This document shows, in pieces, positions 1 through 12,475 of a stretch of DNA of 64,000 bases. The position numbers were made by a program, and so were the translations under genes. This DNA is from Trogon surrucura. Lineage: Eukaryota; Chordata; Aves; Trogoniformes; Trogonidae. Position 1 is the first letter of the stretch; each line of letters starts with the position of its first letter. A model generated the notes under the pieces. That model did not search any database. It had not been told where the DNA came from and saw only the letters and a program-made list of their open reading frames with translations. The stretch is taken from contig CM036618.1 in assembly GCA_020746105.1 (NCBI GenBank), positions 17,529,001 through 17,593,000 on the forward strand. The letters run 5' to 3'.

Positions 1-934
1 TTATACCAGCCCAGTTCCCTAATCTGCTACAGCTGCCAGTTCTTTAACTGTGAGAAATATTTGTAACAGGCATTGTTGAATGTTACAGAAACACTGAAAA
101 GCAACTGGACATCAATTAAGCAGCCTTATCCCTAAGCAGCAAAATATTGAAATGCAGGAAAGGTGAGCGATAACCAGCGATGGGTCAATGCAATGCACCA
201 GCTTCATTAAAATTGATCTACGCATAAAAATAAATCCTCCTGAAGTACAGCTAGGGTTTCATCTTATTTGCATGTAATCTTCAGCATCAGCTGGCAGTAA
301 CAAGATGACTAGATGACGGCAACAGAAAAACATGGTATTAATTATGTAAAATCCTCAGTTCTAGGTACTAAAGTACAGCAAAATCTTTACACTTTCAGAG
401 TTCAGGAGAGTTCAAAGTAAGCTTTTTGGCTCCCATCCCTCCATCCCTCTCAGAGGACAGGAGACAGCAGCTGAAGCAGTACACTGTGATCAGCCCCTCC
501 AGTCCTTCGACCATGCTGCTCTAGAGGGGTCAACCTTTGCTTCAAAATCATCTTTAGCCATCTCTTCCCTTCAGACATAATTTAGTTTATTAAAAGATAT
601 AGAACAGAGAGACTGAAATGGCCATAAGACAGGAAGAACGGATAGAGGAGCTCAGGTATTATTCTTAGTTTTGACTGGTCTGTGGGGACATCTCTAGGTG
701 GGACTCTGAAGCAGACAAAGCAGCAGAAGCAGATGAGTTTCCCTCATCACTGCCCTCTCCATGTTTGGAGGAGGCATTTAGTGAGCATCCATCCCAGCCA
801 TCATGGATGTTATTTCTACATGTCCTTCCAGTTGTTTCCATCAAACCTAAATCCCTCAAGCATTTTGCACATTTTGCTGAGACTGGGCAGCTGCTTTGAA
901 AAGCAAACAGGACTGAGAATACATCCTTTGTCGA
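1..934. other. No gene seen
   Basis: Unique-looking AT-rich DNA. Only short open frames with no recognisable protein. Confidence 0.6.
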
Positions 935-1520
935 AATCATAGAATCATAGAACAGTTCAGGTTGGAAAAGACCCTTGGGATCATCGAGTCCAACCATTAA
1001 CCCTACACTACAAGTTCGCCCCTAAACCATATCACCCAACACCACATCTAAGCAACACTTAAACACATCCAGGGATGGCGACTCAACCCCCCCCCCCAGG
1101 CAGTCTGTTCCAGTGTCTGACCACTCTTTCCGTGAAGAATTTCTTCCTAATGTCCAGCCTAAACCTACCCTGTTGCAAATTGAAACCATTCCCCCTGGTT
1201 CTGTCCCTAATGACCTGTGAGAAGAGACCAGCACCAACCTCTCTACAATGTCCTTTCAAGTAATTGTAGAGCATGATGAGGTCCCCCCTCAGCCTCCTCT
1301 TCCTTAAACTGAACAGTCCCAGCTCCCTCAATCGCTCCTCATAAGGTCTATTCTCCAGGCACTTCACCAGCTTTGTTGCCCTTTTCTGCACTCGCTCCAA
1401 CACCTCGATATCTCTCTTATACTGAGGTGCCCAAAACTGAACACAATACTCAAGGTGTGGCCTCACCAGTGCTGAGTACAGGGGGACAATCACCTCCCTA
1501 CTCCTGCTGGTCACTGATGC
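935..1520 (-). mobile_element. CR1 LINE, 5'-truncated
   Basis: The tail (AATCATAGAATCATAG on the plus strand) lies at 935-950 and the body reads leftward. The minus-strand frame 1083-1532 encodes the C-terminal part of the CR1 ORF2 protein ([21 protein letters not shown], then [19 protein letters not shown]). The first few codons of that frame are flanking DNA. An 11-C run at 1087-1097 replaces the usual CCACCTCCCTGG and opens the frame into glycines at its end. Confidence 0.93.
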
Positions 1521-4500
1521 TGTTACAGCCATCCTGATTTACTGATCTTTGCTCTGCCAAAGGTACCCTAAGAAAGGTTGCGATCAGAAATAAGACTGCA
1601 TCTGCAATGAGGTGAGACAATACACTACACCTGAGCTTTTTCTGACCCTGGAATATAGTTTCAGCCCAGGACAAAATTTCACAGATTTACACAGCCTTTT
1701 CTAGTTTCCGAAAGAAACAGTTCTCTTTCACACTTTTATTACAATTTTTGGTGAGATGAAACTGAACAAACTTGAGTGATTGGGACATATGGCACGACAA
1801 GCAATAAGGACCATTTCAGACAAGCATTTTTCATTTATACTGCTCTATCTTATTACACTGAGACTGTTGACCTTATTAAGAATGAGTTTAACAGCCCACT
1901 TCAGAAAGATCTGCATATGGACCTGAGTGTTAAACTGAGTGCTTGGAAGCCATATTAAATCAGATAAAGATTGACAGCTTGCTGTTTCTATCCTATTAGT
2001 CAGTCAAGCATTGCTTACTTCAGCATCTACATGAAGAATGAAATGCTGACAAGGGCGTATCTCATGGCCTGTATGTCTCTCCAAAGCACACCTATTTTAC
2101 ATAGATACCTTCGTTGCAAATCTTTCCTTTTATTCTTTGCTTACACAGCCTCTAGCACAATGATAACCTAACTTATGACAGAGCTCCAAGGCACTGCCAC
2201 AAGTAAAACAAACACACAGTAATGACCACGCAAATGGTCTTTAGTACATATCATGATTTTACTAATAACAGCCACTAAGTGATTCTTAGAAACCCTGGAA
2301 TTTCTTTCCAGTCTAAAGGCTGTGGCAATGACTTGCGCATTGCCTACTGTGAGCCAGAAGCAAGCCTGGTCTTGAACTCAGTCTACTTGACTGTAACCTA
2401 CTCAACAGAGGTTACAATACTCAAATCAGACCCACCACTTGGCCTAGGAATTAAAGGTTGAAAGAAGAGCCAGGACCTGGGAGGCAGAAACTCTGAACTA
2501 GGTACCTATTAAAGACAATTTTGATTTATTTTCCATAGCATGCCCAGTCACAGCCCACTTAGAAGGTGTATGTGTGAGATCTCCCCCCCCCAAATTCTTT
2601 TTCACCATGTCATTTGGTCTGCAACTTCATGGAAGTGAAAGGACCCTAAAGACACTCTATTATTCTACCTCTGTGCACCCCTGGCTGAACCAGGGGCAAT
2701 GGCTTGGAGCAGGCTTTACGAAGAGAAACATACATTTTAAGGTATCAGTAGCTAAAAGACTGCCTAAACCTCAGCTCCAAGCTTCCTCCTTAACTTAGCT
2801 ACGTCATGTGTGTAGGGACAACCACCACCGTTTTTGGTCCTCCTTCTCATCCTAAGTAGCAGAAATGAACTCAGGGTCTGTGGGCTTCCCGGACTCTCAC
2901 GACTAATGATTTAGTTTCCTGATTACAGGAGGAAAGATATTAATTATAGTTTACTCTATCAGTGGCTGAATCAGTCACTGAAAAGGTCCTCAAACAATCA
3001 TTAAGTGATCTCACAAAGACAGAGGGGCAAAGGATCCCAGCCTGTCCCTGGCACACGTTCATGTACCTTGTTCTTGAAAACACTAATGAAGATTGTTTAT
3101 AACCTTCCCAGGTGATCTATCAGTGCTTTCCTTCCCTTCCATCTAAAATGCTTTTCTTTCACCTGCTGTCAAAATTACCACCATCCAAGCTGAGATGTTC
3201 AGAGACAACACCTGAAGCAACTGCTAAGGGAAGCAGTAGTTTCATCATGACACGGTGACTACCTTGCCATCGTTCACTCCAGAAATCTTCTGAATTTCCT
3301 TATTTTGTCAGCCTCATTCTCCATCTAGCACCTACCTGATAGATCCTTTCTTCCAACACGTTATATCAAAAGTACAAATTATCCAGATTCCCTTATGTAA
3401 GATCTACTTTGCCTCTTCTGCTTCTTCCATACTAACTCTTAGACATGGGCAAAGTTCCCAGCAAAATTTTTAAGACCTTACATTATCTTGAAAGTCTTCT
3501 GTGTCCCAGGGCAGAGGGGTTGTCCTGGCAGGGATCTGGCAGCTGGTGTTAACTGAATAGCATCACTCTTGCGTTGCACCCTTCTTTTGTGGCACTGACA
3601 TGCCATATTTCATCCCAAAGCAGGCTTTAGGGTCATGATCCAGTTGCTGTGTTTAACAAGCCTCCTCCAGGTCCTAGTAATAGTCTGTGTGTGCACTCCA
3701 AGTCTCTGGGATACGTGGGGCAATTAGACTTCATACATCCCTCTAAACCAAGCTGAATTAGTCCATGTTTGCCATGGCTAAAAGCAATTAGATAGACATC
3801 AGAGAATAAGGAGCAGCAACTTGTTATGTAGTAGGCACATGAGTCTGAGCCCTTGATCATGGACAAAAGAGGTCACAAGCTCTTTCTCCCATGTTTATAC
3901 AGCACCTCACAAATGGGGTCCAGGTCCCTCAAGGCAACTGCAATTAAGCGATACTCTCAGGCGGAATAGATTTCCTCTGACAAAGTATTTCTGTATTCCT
4001 CTATATTACCTTCTTATCCACGAATAAATGCAGCAGGCTTATCTCTGCTACTCTATGTTTGCTTAATAACTAGCATGAAGCCTGTATTTATTACTCAAAT
4101 CCTGTTTTTACTGCTTTATCTAGGAGAGAGATTTAATGACATGACTCCTTTGCTCAGATAACCCCAAAGCTCTTCTTCCTTTCATGAGGAGAAAAAAATT
4201 ATCTCTGCCATGTCCCAACAGCTCTGCTGCCATTCTGCCATCTAACGTTGCCAAAAATTCTGGGTTGTCCTGACTATCCATTCTTCCTGGGAAATCAACA
4301 CAAAGATGGCAAAGCAAGTACACGTGATGCATGTCTGTATATCCTCAAAGAGTGGAAAAGACTGTAGGTCATCCCCCCAAAAAATGGCAAAGCAGCATCT
4401 GGATTCTCACTCCGAGACACACAAAAGTAACCGAAAGCATTCTCACAGCAGGTATGTGAGGGTCTCATTAAAAGGAGCGTTCGGGTTTGTATATATTCTG

Positions 4501-7040
4501 AACATCTTACATAGGACAAAGAGCCTGGTAATCACAACAGACTAAGTTCAAGACTTTCCTTCACCACAAAACTATTTGGCTCAGGGAGTGGTGCTCTCCC
4601 AGCAATGCTCCTGTGCTTCCTTCCAAGCCCTGGGAGAAGAGCTGTGCTCAACGAAAACCATAGAGGAGTTGCTGAGGTGAGAAAGGAAAGCTTAGAAAGT
4701 GAAAGATACATAAAAAGGGAGAGAAACAAGAAATTTTTCAGCACATAGAGCCTCAAATGGCTTTTAAAGAGATCCAAAATTGTCTTTTCCTGGCTCTAAT
4801 GGCCCTCACAGCAGAGATTAGAGTTCCCAGCTGCGCTCACCAGATTACTTCAACTTCCTCAGCAAGCAAAGCAGTCCAAAGGAAGGTTGAAATCTGCTTC
4901 AGACAACCGTGCCAGATCAGGACACCTGGCCAACCTCAGCAGCACTGTACATCTACCGGAGCAACAGAGCTGTCCCCAGCACTCATCTGTCCACAGCCGT
5001 GAGCCACTGCAGGGGCAGTGCCGGTGGGTGCACACCTCAAAGGGAGCTGGGTCGCAGGTCCAGTCCGCCGTCATGGCTGGCCCAATGAGAGCATCTCACC
5101 AGGTCCACAGCACCACTCTCTGCCTCTTGATCCAGCTACCTCTGGTGAAAATCACCCTCCACACAAATCCATCCCTTACTGCCTCTGAAGATGTCCACTC
5201 CCTCCAATCCACCAGTATGAGTTCATGTAATCGATCCCTAAACCTGGTCTAGTCAACTGATCTGGATTAACTAAAAAAAAATAAATAATTAAATTCTGGC
5301 TTGGTTTATTTGGGTTTTTTTCCCGTAACCCACTTCCTTTTGATCACCCAAAGCTGCTGGACAGTCATACATGCAATGAGATGGGCAGTTCTTGGACATC
5401 TGGGAACTTGTGAGAGGAGACCAGGATGGCAAAAGGAGCTCAGTGACAGCTGGAAGCACATCAGCCCCCTAGAGCAAGGCTTGGGGCCACAGGGGGTCTT
5501 GGATGCAATACACCAAAGCTGTTGTGTTGGAAGCTGTTAATTAAACACAGTTTATTTTGACTTCCGGTGATTTATGCTAAAACAGATTTAAAGCCAGACT
5601 GGATTAAAGCAGTGGGATTGCACTTTGCAAGAGCTGTGCCATCCGTGTCGCTGTGTTTAATTACAAACAACACCAAAGAAGCTCTTTTCCCCTATCATTT
5701 TTCTCATCAGTGATACTTTGGGTAAGACTATTTAATGAAAAACAACTGCATTATGAAAAAGAGCTTTTGTGAGGATTTTCAGACCAAATACTTGGATGCT
5801 TCTAGAAGCCCAGCTTGGTACCAATTATAAAAACTGGGCAATGTGACTTACAGACTGCAAGGAAATCGCCTACTGTGAGCTCCTGGGCAGCAGCTCCATG
5901 TGCTAAAATTAGAAGAGCTGGAATATTCATTTTTAAATATGCCAGATTATCTGCTTTTAAGTAAATGCTCAGATGTTTCAACCTAATTCATACTGTATTA
6001 GGAAAACCTAACAATTTTTATGTAGGCAGTTTTGACCGAACCTGGCACATGCTGAATTCTCCAGATAAGGTATTTTGTTGAATAAGTGGTGAAAACAATT
6101 TTTAAGAAGTCAAACCCTGGGACCTGCAAGTTGAAAACTTTGCTGAAATCAGGTCACTCGCTCTACGGACAGAAGCTTACAGCCTGTATTCTCATACTGG
6201 CCGCTATCCCGTTTGTGCCAAGAGCACAGCAGGCACCGTCTGAGACAACAAAAAGGCAATTTCTCCCCTAAGGAAAGCTAATACCCAAACTGAAGTATTT
6301 CAAAGGGAAAGGAAATCAAAGCTTTGATCTCTTCGGTAATTTTGCATCGGCTCAGATTAAATCTTCAATCCAGGAGTTGTCGTACAGCAGACACCTGCAG
6401 GCTGTGGAAGCATCAAGCTCCTGCTCCAAGCTCCCGTGAACCTGCAGGAGAGCTACCAGCTCCCTTCAGCAGTGTGCCCATGGATGTTACACATCTTTAG
6501 ATTCTAACTGAGAACTAGTTCTTCTTTAGGATAATCTAGAAACCACATACAAAAGACAAAATTACTGCAGAATTTAGATAACGTCATTTAGTTTCACTGT
6601 TACTTTCATCCCTATTGAACCCAGCCATATTTTTTCATGGAGGATGTGAACCCCTTGGAGTTCATTTATTCAGCTAACATCCCCTTACCTGCAAGCCTTC
6701 TTCTCATACCGCAGAGTCATTTGCAAAGGGCATCACTTCACAGCACACACTTTCAGATCCATGTGACAGTCCATGGACAGCTACACAAAAAGATGCAGGG
6801 ACAATTTATAGGTCTAATCCTACCAGATGAGCGATTGTTGTGCTGTAAGCAAAATTCGATTAGGAGAGCTTGCAAGATCAGCCCCTGTGCTTGTTAGCAT
6901 CGAGCACAGGACAGCTGTGTTTTCGCTGCCTATTGACTGAGCAATCAAAAGACAGCTCCTGCATCCAGCCAGGGCAGAATCTGAAGAGCCATACAGTTCA
7001 GGAATGGGAGAGGTTTCCAAATAAAGTCAGCTTGAAGGGG
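1521..7040. other. Intergenic, no gene seen
   Basis: Short frames only (up to 121 codons, compositionally random). A C-run at about 2582-2590. The part 5540-6080 is smooth AT-rich DNA with TTAATTAAA and reads like possible conserved non-coding sequence, on appearance only. Confidence 0.55.
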
Positions 7041-7568
7041 CTCGATCTACATCTCGAGTACTGTGTCCAGTTTGGGGCCCCTCACTACAAGAGGGACATT
7101 GAGGTGCTGGAGAGGGTACAGAGGCAGCTGCCAAGCTGGTAAAGGGCTTAGAACATAAGTCTTATGAGGAAAGGCTGAGGGATGTGGGGCTGTTTAGCCT
7201 GGAGAAGAAGAGATGGAGGGGAGACCTCATCAATCTCCACAGCTACCTGAAGGGAGGTTGTAGAGGGACGAGGGTTGTTCTGTTCTCCCTCGTGGAGAGT
7301 GATAGGACGAGGGGAAATGGATTTAAATTGCACCAGGGGAGGTTCAAGTTAGATATTAGGAAGAATTTCTTTACTGAAAGGGTTGTCAGCCATTGGAACA
7401 GGCTGCCCAGGGAGATCGTTGAATCACTGTCCCTGGAGGTGATTAAGAGATGAGTGGATGTTGAGTTGCGGGGAATCATTTAGCTGGTTGATAGGGCTGG
7501 GACAAAGGCTGGACTCAATGATCTTCAAGGTCTCTTCCAGCTGAAACTATTCTATGATTCTATGATTG
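7041..7568 (+). mobile_element. CR1 LINE, 5'-truncated
   Basis: Starts at the segment for [20 protein letters not shown] and runs to ATTCTATGATTCTATGATT. The frame is broken near 7140 (loss of a base in the AATKLVKG region) and then resumes as 7184-7453. It belongs to the same subfamily as the copies at 43.5 and 56.2 kb. Confidence 0.95.
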
Positions 7569-10500
7569 TTACAAGATTCCAAGTTTGCCAACAAATCTTC
7601 AGCATTACCACTATAAGAAATCTCTCATACATTGTGTTTGCCCACCTCTAACAATAAACAACTTGCCCATCATTTTTTTGTAGCACTCACCGCTGTAGAC
7701 TGCAGACAAGGATCTGGCTTCTATGACTGTGTCTAAGTAAAGAGCTCCTAATACAAATCAACTACACTAAGCGGAGGCCTCAAGTCACCAAAAAACTCAT
7801 GGACATATGCATATCCCTGATCCTCTGCTCCCCAAACCATCATCTCAAAAGGTCCTCACTTTTCAAGATAGAGGTCTAACAATTAAAAGCTTTTCCAGAG
7901 AGGGACTTATTAGAGGTGTCCGAGACAGATGGATGGGCCTGAAGATGTGTCCCTTGTTCTGTCTCCCACTGTCTGCAAGCAGTTAAACTAAGTCTGATTT
8001 TTAAATTGATTGGAGTTGGATAATTTCCTTCCAAGTAACTAAGATCTGTCACAACTCCTAAATGATTTAACGTCATAGAAGCCCCAGGAGTTTGTGGAGG
8101 TGGACCTAACCCAGAAGGGAACACTTTGGTCAGTGAAACAGCAGAACCCAGGATAAGACTTTTAATTTTTTACCCTCTGAGATCCAACAAGCAGTTTTGT
8201 GGCTAGGAGCCGTGACCTCACATGTCCAGGCCTGATCAAGGCAAAATTATTCAGCACAGAGGTTTAATATATACAGTCCTGACTTAGACCAACCTTCCCA
8301 CCTATTGCATGGAGGTTTTTATCAAAGATCTGACAGAGCTCAGATGCACAAGTTTGTAGTAAATCTTATTGCCACATTGCCAGATAACTTCAAAAGATAA
8401 ATAATTATTGAAATGCTCCCAAACCAGTTGGTGACTGTTGTGAAGGGACTGGTGGTTTACAAGGAGAAAAACAGAAAGTGCAAGGCAGAAAATTGAAGCA
8501 TTTTAGCTAGAAACTTCCTGGAATCTTCTCCAGGCCCAGATTTTGCTGTTTCCAGCCCTTGGTTTCTTTGCATGCAGGAGCTAGCAAAATAAGACTTTAA
8601 GCCATTATAAAAATTTGCATCACGTCAGAAGCATTTGGTACTCTGAGGATGATGTATTCAACACAGTCTGACAACCAGCACTGAATGATGGCAGTGATTT
8701 CCAGTGGGACCAGAGTCTGGACATAGAATAAGATACAGAGCCACCCCCAAGAAGACAGCCTCAATGCTGGGAGCTTTGGAGTCCTGCATTTCAGCCAGCA
8801 AATGGAAAGTTTTCTTGATGCTTGCAAGAGTTAATCAGAGCAGAAGAAGTAATCAGACTAAACAGGCACTGTCCAACCACTGCAACTAATACATTAGAGC
8901 TGCACTTTGGACTGATGCTGCATGGCTACATTCCTTAGAAAATTAAAGGATTTACATTTTTATGGCATCTTGCAGCTTCTGAGCAGTTAAGCAATCACCA
9001 CCGGTTTTATTAAGGGGGAACTGAGGAATGATTCCCAGGCCCAGAAGGGCTGAACAAGCAATGACGCAAACACAGGTCCCAACCCCACGTCCACAGGAGA
9101 AAGTTTATCCTCCCCTGGGTTTCTGACTTGCCTAACAAAACCAGATAAACGTCAGCTGCTCACAATTCAGATAATGGAGTAATTTACCAACTAAACTGTT
9201 CTATGAACAATATTCAGGCATTTGTTTCTCTCCATCTGCTTCACTGTTTTATCCAATGTGATGAACAGGTGAGGTCACTTCCTCATTTTTTTGTTCCTTT
9301 CCCTATAACTAACCATATGAGCTTTTTTTGTCAGTAGATTCAACAACACAAAATCACCATATCCTGCTGGAATTACACCACCTCTAAAGAGATGGTCTGG
9401 ATAAAACATCTTTCTCTGATAACCTCTGTCACAGCTTAACTTTTTGGGAGGGGAAGGTACGAAATGAGAATATGCACCATCTCTTTCAGTTTCCATCCAT
9501 CCAAAAAAAGAAAACAATACAAACAACAAGCACAAAGTACATTTCCATGGGTTGATAGCTGGTAAAACAACCTACAAAAAGTCCCTGACCTCAATTGAAC
9601 GACCTCTGAAATGATTCATGATCCTAAGATCTGCCGTTTGACCAGGCATGCAGCCCAGAGCACACCCACCCCCAAAATTAAACCACAACCAGAATTGGAT
9701 TTGAACTCAGAGGCAAGGAATTAGACTTTATTGATCTTCTTATCTGGAATTGAATGACTCAGTGGGGAGCCCAGAAACCTGAAATTATGGGCTGACTATA
9801 AAATTTTACTCTCCTGTTATTCCAAGCAGTGTCCCTTACAAAAAGCCAGCCTACTGCTTTTAATTTGGTCTCTGGCTCGGTAGCTTTCTTTAGAAAGCTT
9901 CACATGAATGATTAACTGGTAAATATACAATTACATTTGAATCATTACTGTTCCAATTATTGAAGTAACCTACGTTTGTTAAAATTTTATTCTTTTACTC
10001 ACGCTCATTAGTGGTAAGCAAATGTCAAGCAAAAGGCATCTTTGTGTCTGTGTTCATCCTACTGCCCAAATTTATTCACTGAGCAAAGGTCAGGAATTTT
10101 CTGAATTACATATGCAATTGTTTAGAGCAACTTAGTACAACTTACTAAAAGCTGCACTCAATTTGTTCAGCCCAGCATTCTGGAAGTTCCCATGGAAAAA
10201 TATTGTGCCAGACATGTTAAGTGCAAATTGCATTATAAATTCATTTATAATTAAAACTGCCGTTTCTGTGCCTCCTGCCAGACCCCACATTCTGCTGAAC
10301 AGACACATCACACTAACCGTTGCTGTTTCTGTATTGGTTTTAATCTTAGTAACAGTTCAATCTCTCCAGACTCTTGGTAGATGCACATGCTGAAGAAACT
10401 GAGGCAGGAGTTAGGTGGAGTGATCAGAGTGAGAACTTGGGAGTGGCCACCTCTCCCCTTCCCCGAGGCTATGTTAAACACACTAGCCTTGAAAGCAAGT

Positions 10501-11039
10501 GTGGGATGTCTCTGCAAGCTGGACTGTTGCTCAGAAGACTGCCTGTCTCACTGATACAGGAGACAACAGGGACTTCGTCCTCTCTACTAAATACCTAGAG
10601 ACACCAAAGAAGGAGCCACCAGGAACACCCAGCTCCTTGCACTGCTCACTGACCATCTCTCCATGTGCTTCTGCTGCTTTTCTCTTCTGCAAGAGAAATC
10701 TGTTCCTATACCTTAGTGCCCTCCCTGCAACAATGAGCCCCAGTCAACACGGTTTCATCTCCAAACTCCCCAGCAACTTGCCTACTACCCCCTCCTCTTG
10801 GCAGCCATGGTACCACAGCTCCTTGACAAGACCTCATAATGCACAGGCTGGACACCAGCATGTGGGCTGTGCCGCCTGATAGTCCATAGCTTTCTCTATC
10901 ATGTCTCTGTGAGAAACAGATCATTATGGGCTGTGGTAGCTCAAATCATCACATAAGAACATGTAAGTAATTTGAAAAATCTTAAAGAGCATCTACCAAG
11001 AAAGAAAAGCAGGAAAAACAGAAAAGCCATATTTTTGAT
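7569..11039. other. Intergenic, no gene seen
   Basis: No recognisable exon or repeat. The longest frames (126 codons at 10499-10879; 86 codons antisense at 9275-9535) have no domain, repeat or splice context. Confidence 0.55.
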
Positions 11040-11262
11040 TTCAAAAAAATATTAGAAAAAACCTTTTTCACTGTGAGGGTGACAGAGCACTGGCACAGGC
11101 TGCCCAGGGAGGTCGTGGAGTCTCCTTCTCTGGAGACTTTCAAAACCCGTCTGGACGCGTTCCTGTGCGATCTACTGTAGGGGATCCTGCTCTGGCAGGG
11201 GGGCTGGACTAGATGATCTTTTGAGGTCCCTTCCAACCCCTGACATTCTGTGATTCTGTGAA
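11040..11262 (+). mobile_element. CR1 LINE 3' fragment
   Basis: Begins at the AAAAATATTAGAAA segment and carries CACTGTGAGGGTGACAGAGC, GCTGCCCAGGGAGGTCGTGG, and the tail CTGACATTCTGTGATTCTGTG. Same subfamily as the copies at 17.9, 26.2, 61.2 and 61.6 kb. Confidence 0.95.
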
Positions 11263-12179
11263 AGTATGGCACGGGCTATAGACCACTGCGCCACTGGGTA
11301 GACATGTCTGGTGTTGAGCTCAGCTCCACAGAAATTCAAGCACAGAACCAGGAGTCAGCAGAGCCAATGATTCTCCCTCTGGTGCAACACACAGCTCAAG
11401 GTTGACCTCTCTGTGCTAAGCATCCCTTTAGTTACCTCCCCGAACAGAGCAGTATTTATGGCACATGTCCGTGTGACAGCACTTGTCCCGGTAGCACGGT
11501 AGCACCTCACCTCAGACCCTGCTAGGCAAGGACACAGGTATAAGTTTTCCTTGTGAATTTTCAGTGTAAAGGAATGTTATCGTACCCTTGGTTAAAAGGG
11601 CAATAGAAGCGCAATTTAATTACCTGGTATTATAATGCCGCTATTCTGAGAGGCTGGGAAGGAAGTTGGCACCATTCTGATGGGATGTTTTATGTGGTTA
11701 ACAACAATTTCATGCAGCCTCAGAGAAGAGAGGCAGTTACCTTTCAACAGGTCTAGGTAAGAGTTACACACAAAGTGTTGTTCTTTCCTTACGTAAAGTA
11801 TAACCATGTATTTTCAGGCTATATAACTTATATTTTTAGATGAAAAGCAAGAAAAATCTGAAGTCAAGCTGAAAACAAATTGGATGCAATTCAGAAGGAC
11901 AGTGGAAAAACACAGGATGAGAAGGAAATGGCAAAGCAACAAGTTAATGGAAAAAGATCAGGGCATCACCACAAATCACAAGCCAGCAGCACCCCACAAA
12001 CGTTGTGTGCATCCAGACCATGCAGAATGAACACATGTCCTGCAACACCTGGGAGGGCTGGAGGCAAAGTACCACCCAGGGATCAACAGCTCTAAGATCA
12101 GCAAAACCAAGTGTAGCCTTGGGCGTGTGTTTTGGATGTGCAACAACTGAAGGAGACCAGCAGGCGTGGTTAGTGACCA

Positions 12180-12475
12180 CAGGAAAACATGGCCTCGGAG
12201 GAAAGGCTGGATTAACTGGTGGTTAGGTAGTAAAGGGGGAGAAGGTTTGATAACTCCCTTTAAAGATGTAAAAAGTAACCACCAAGCAGCGAAGACTAGT
12301 TGTCCTCTGTAGTGGCAAAACCAAAAGTTTTAAATCAGATGGAGACTCAGGGTAGACGCGAGGAAGGATTTTTTAACAGTAAGGATACTGGAGATCCAGA
12401 GCAGTTTGCCTGGGGGTTAAGGTGTAAAGTCTTTCTTTGGTGAATGTAACAGGTGAATGTAAAGGGATATGAGCA
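12180..12475 (+). mobile_element. Probable ancient CR1-like LINE remnant
   Basis: Strongly diverged, but the order of landmarks is right for a LINE 3' end: an AGGAAAGGCTGGATTAACTGG-like piece, AAAGTTTTAAATCAGATGGA, then GGAAGGATTTTTTAACAGTA, AGGATACTGGAGATCCAGAG and a TTGCCTGGGG core. No tail remains. Identification is by pattern only. Confidence 0.4.

Noticed and set aside
1087..1097. 11-C run as a functional element
   Set aside because: It lies inside a CR1 copy where the consensus is already C-rich; best read as homopolymer slippage.
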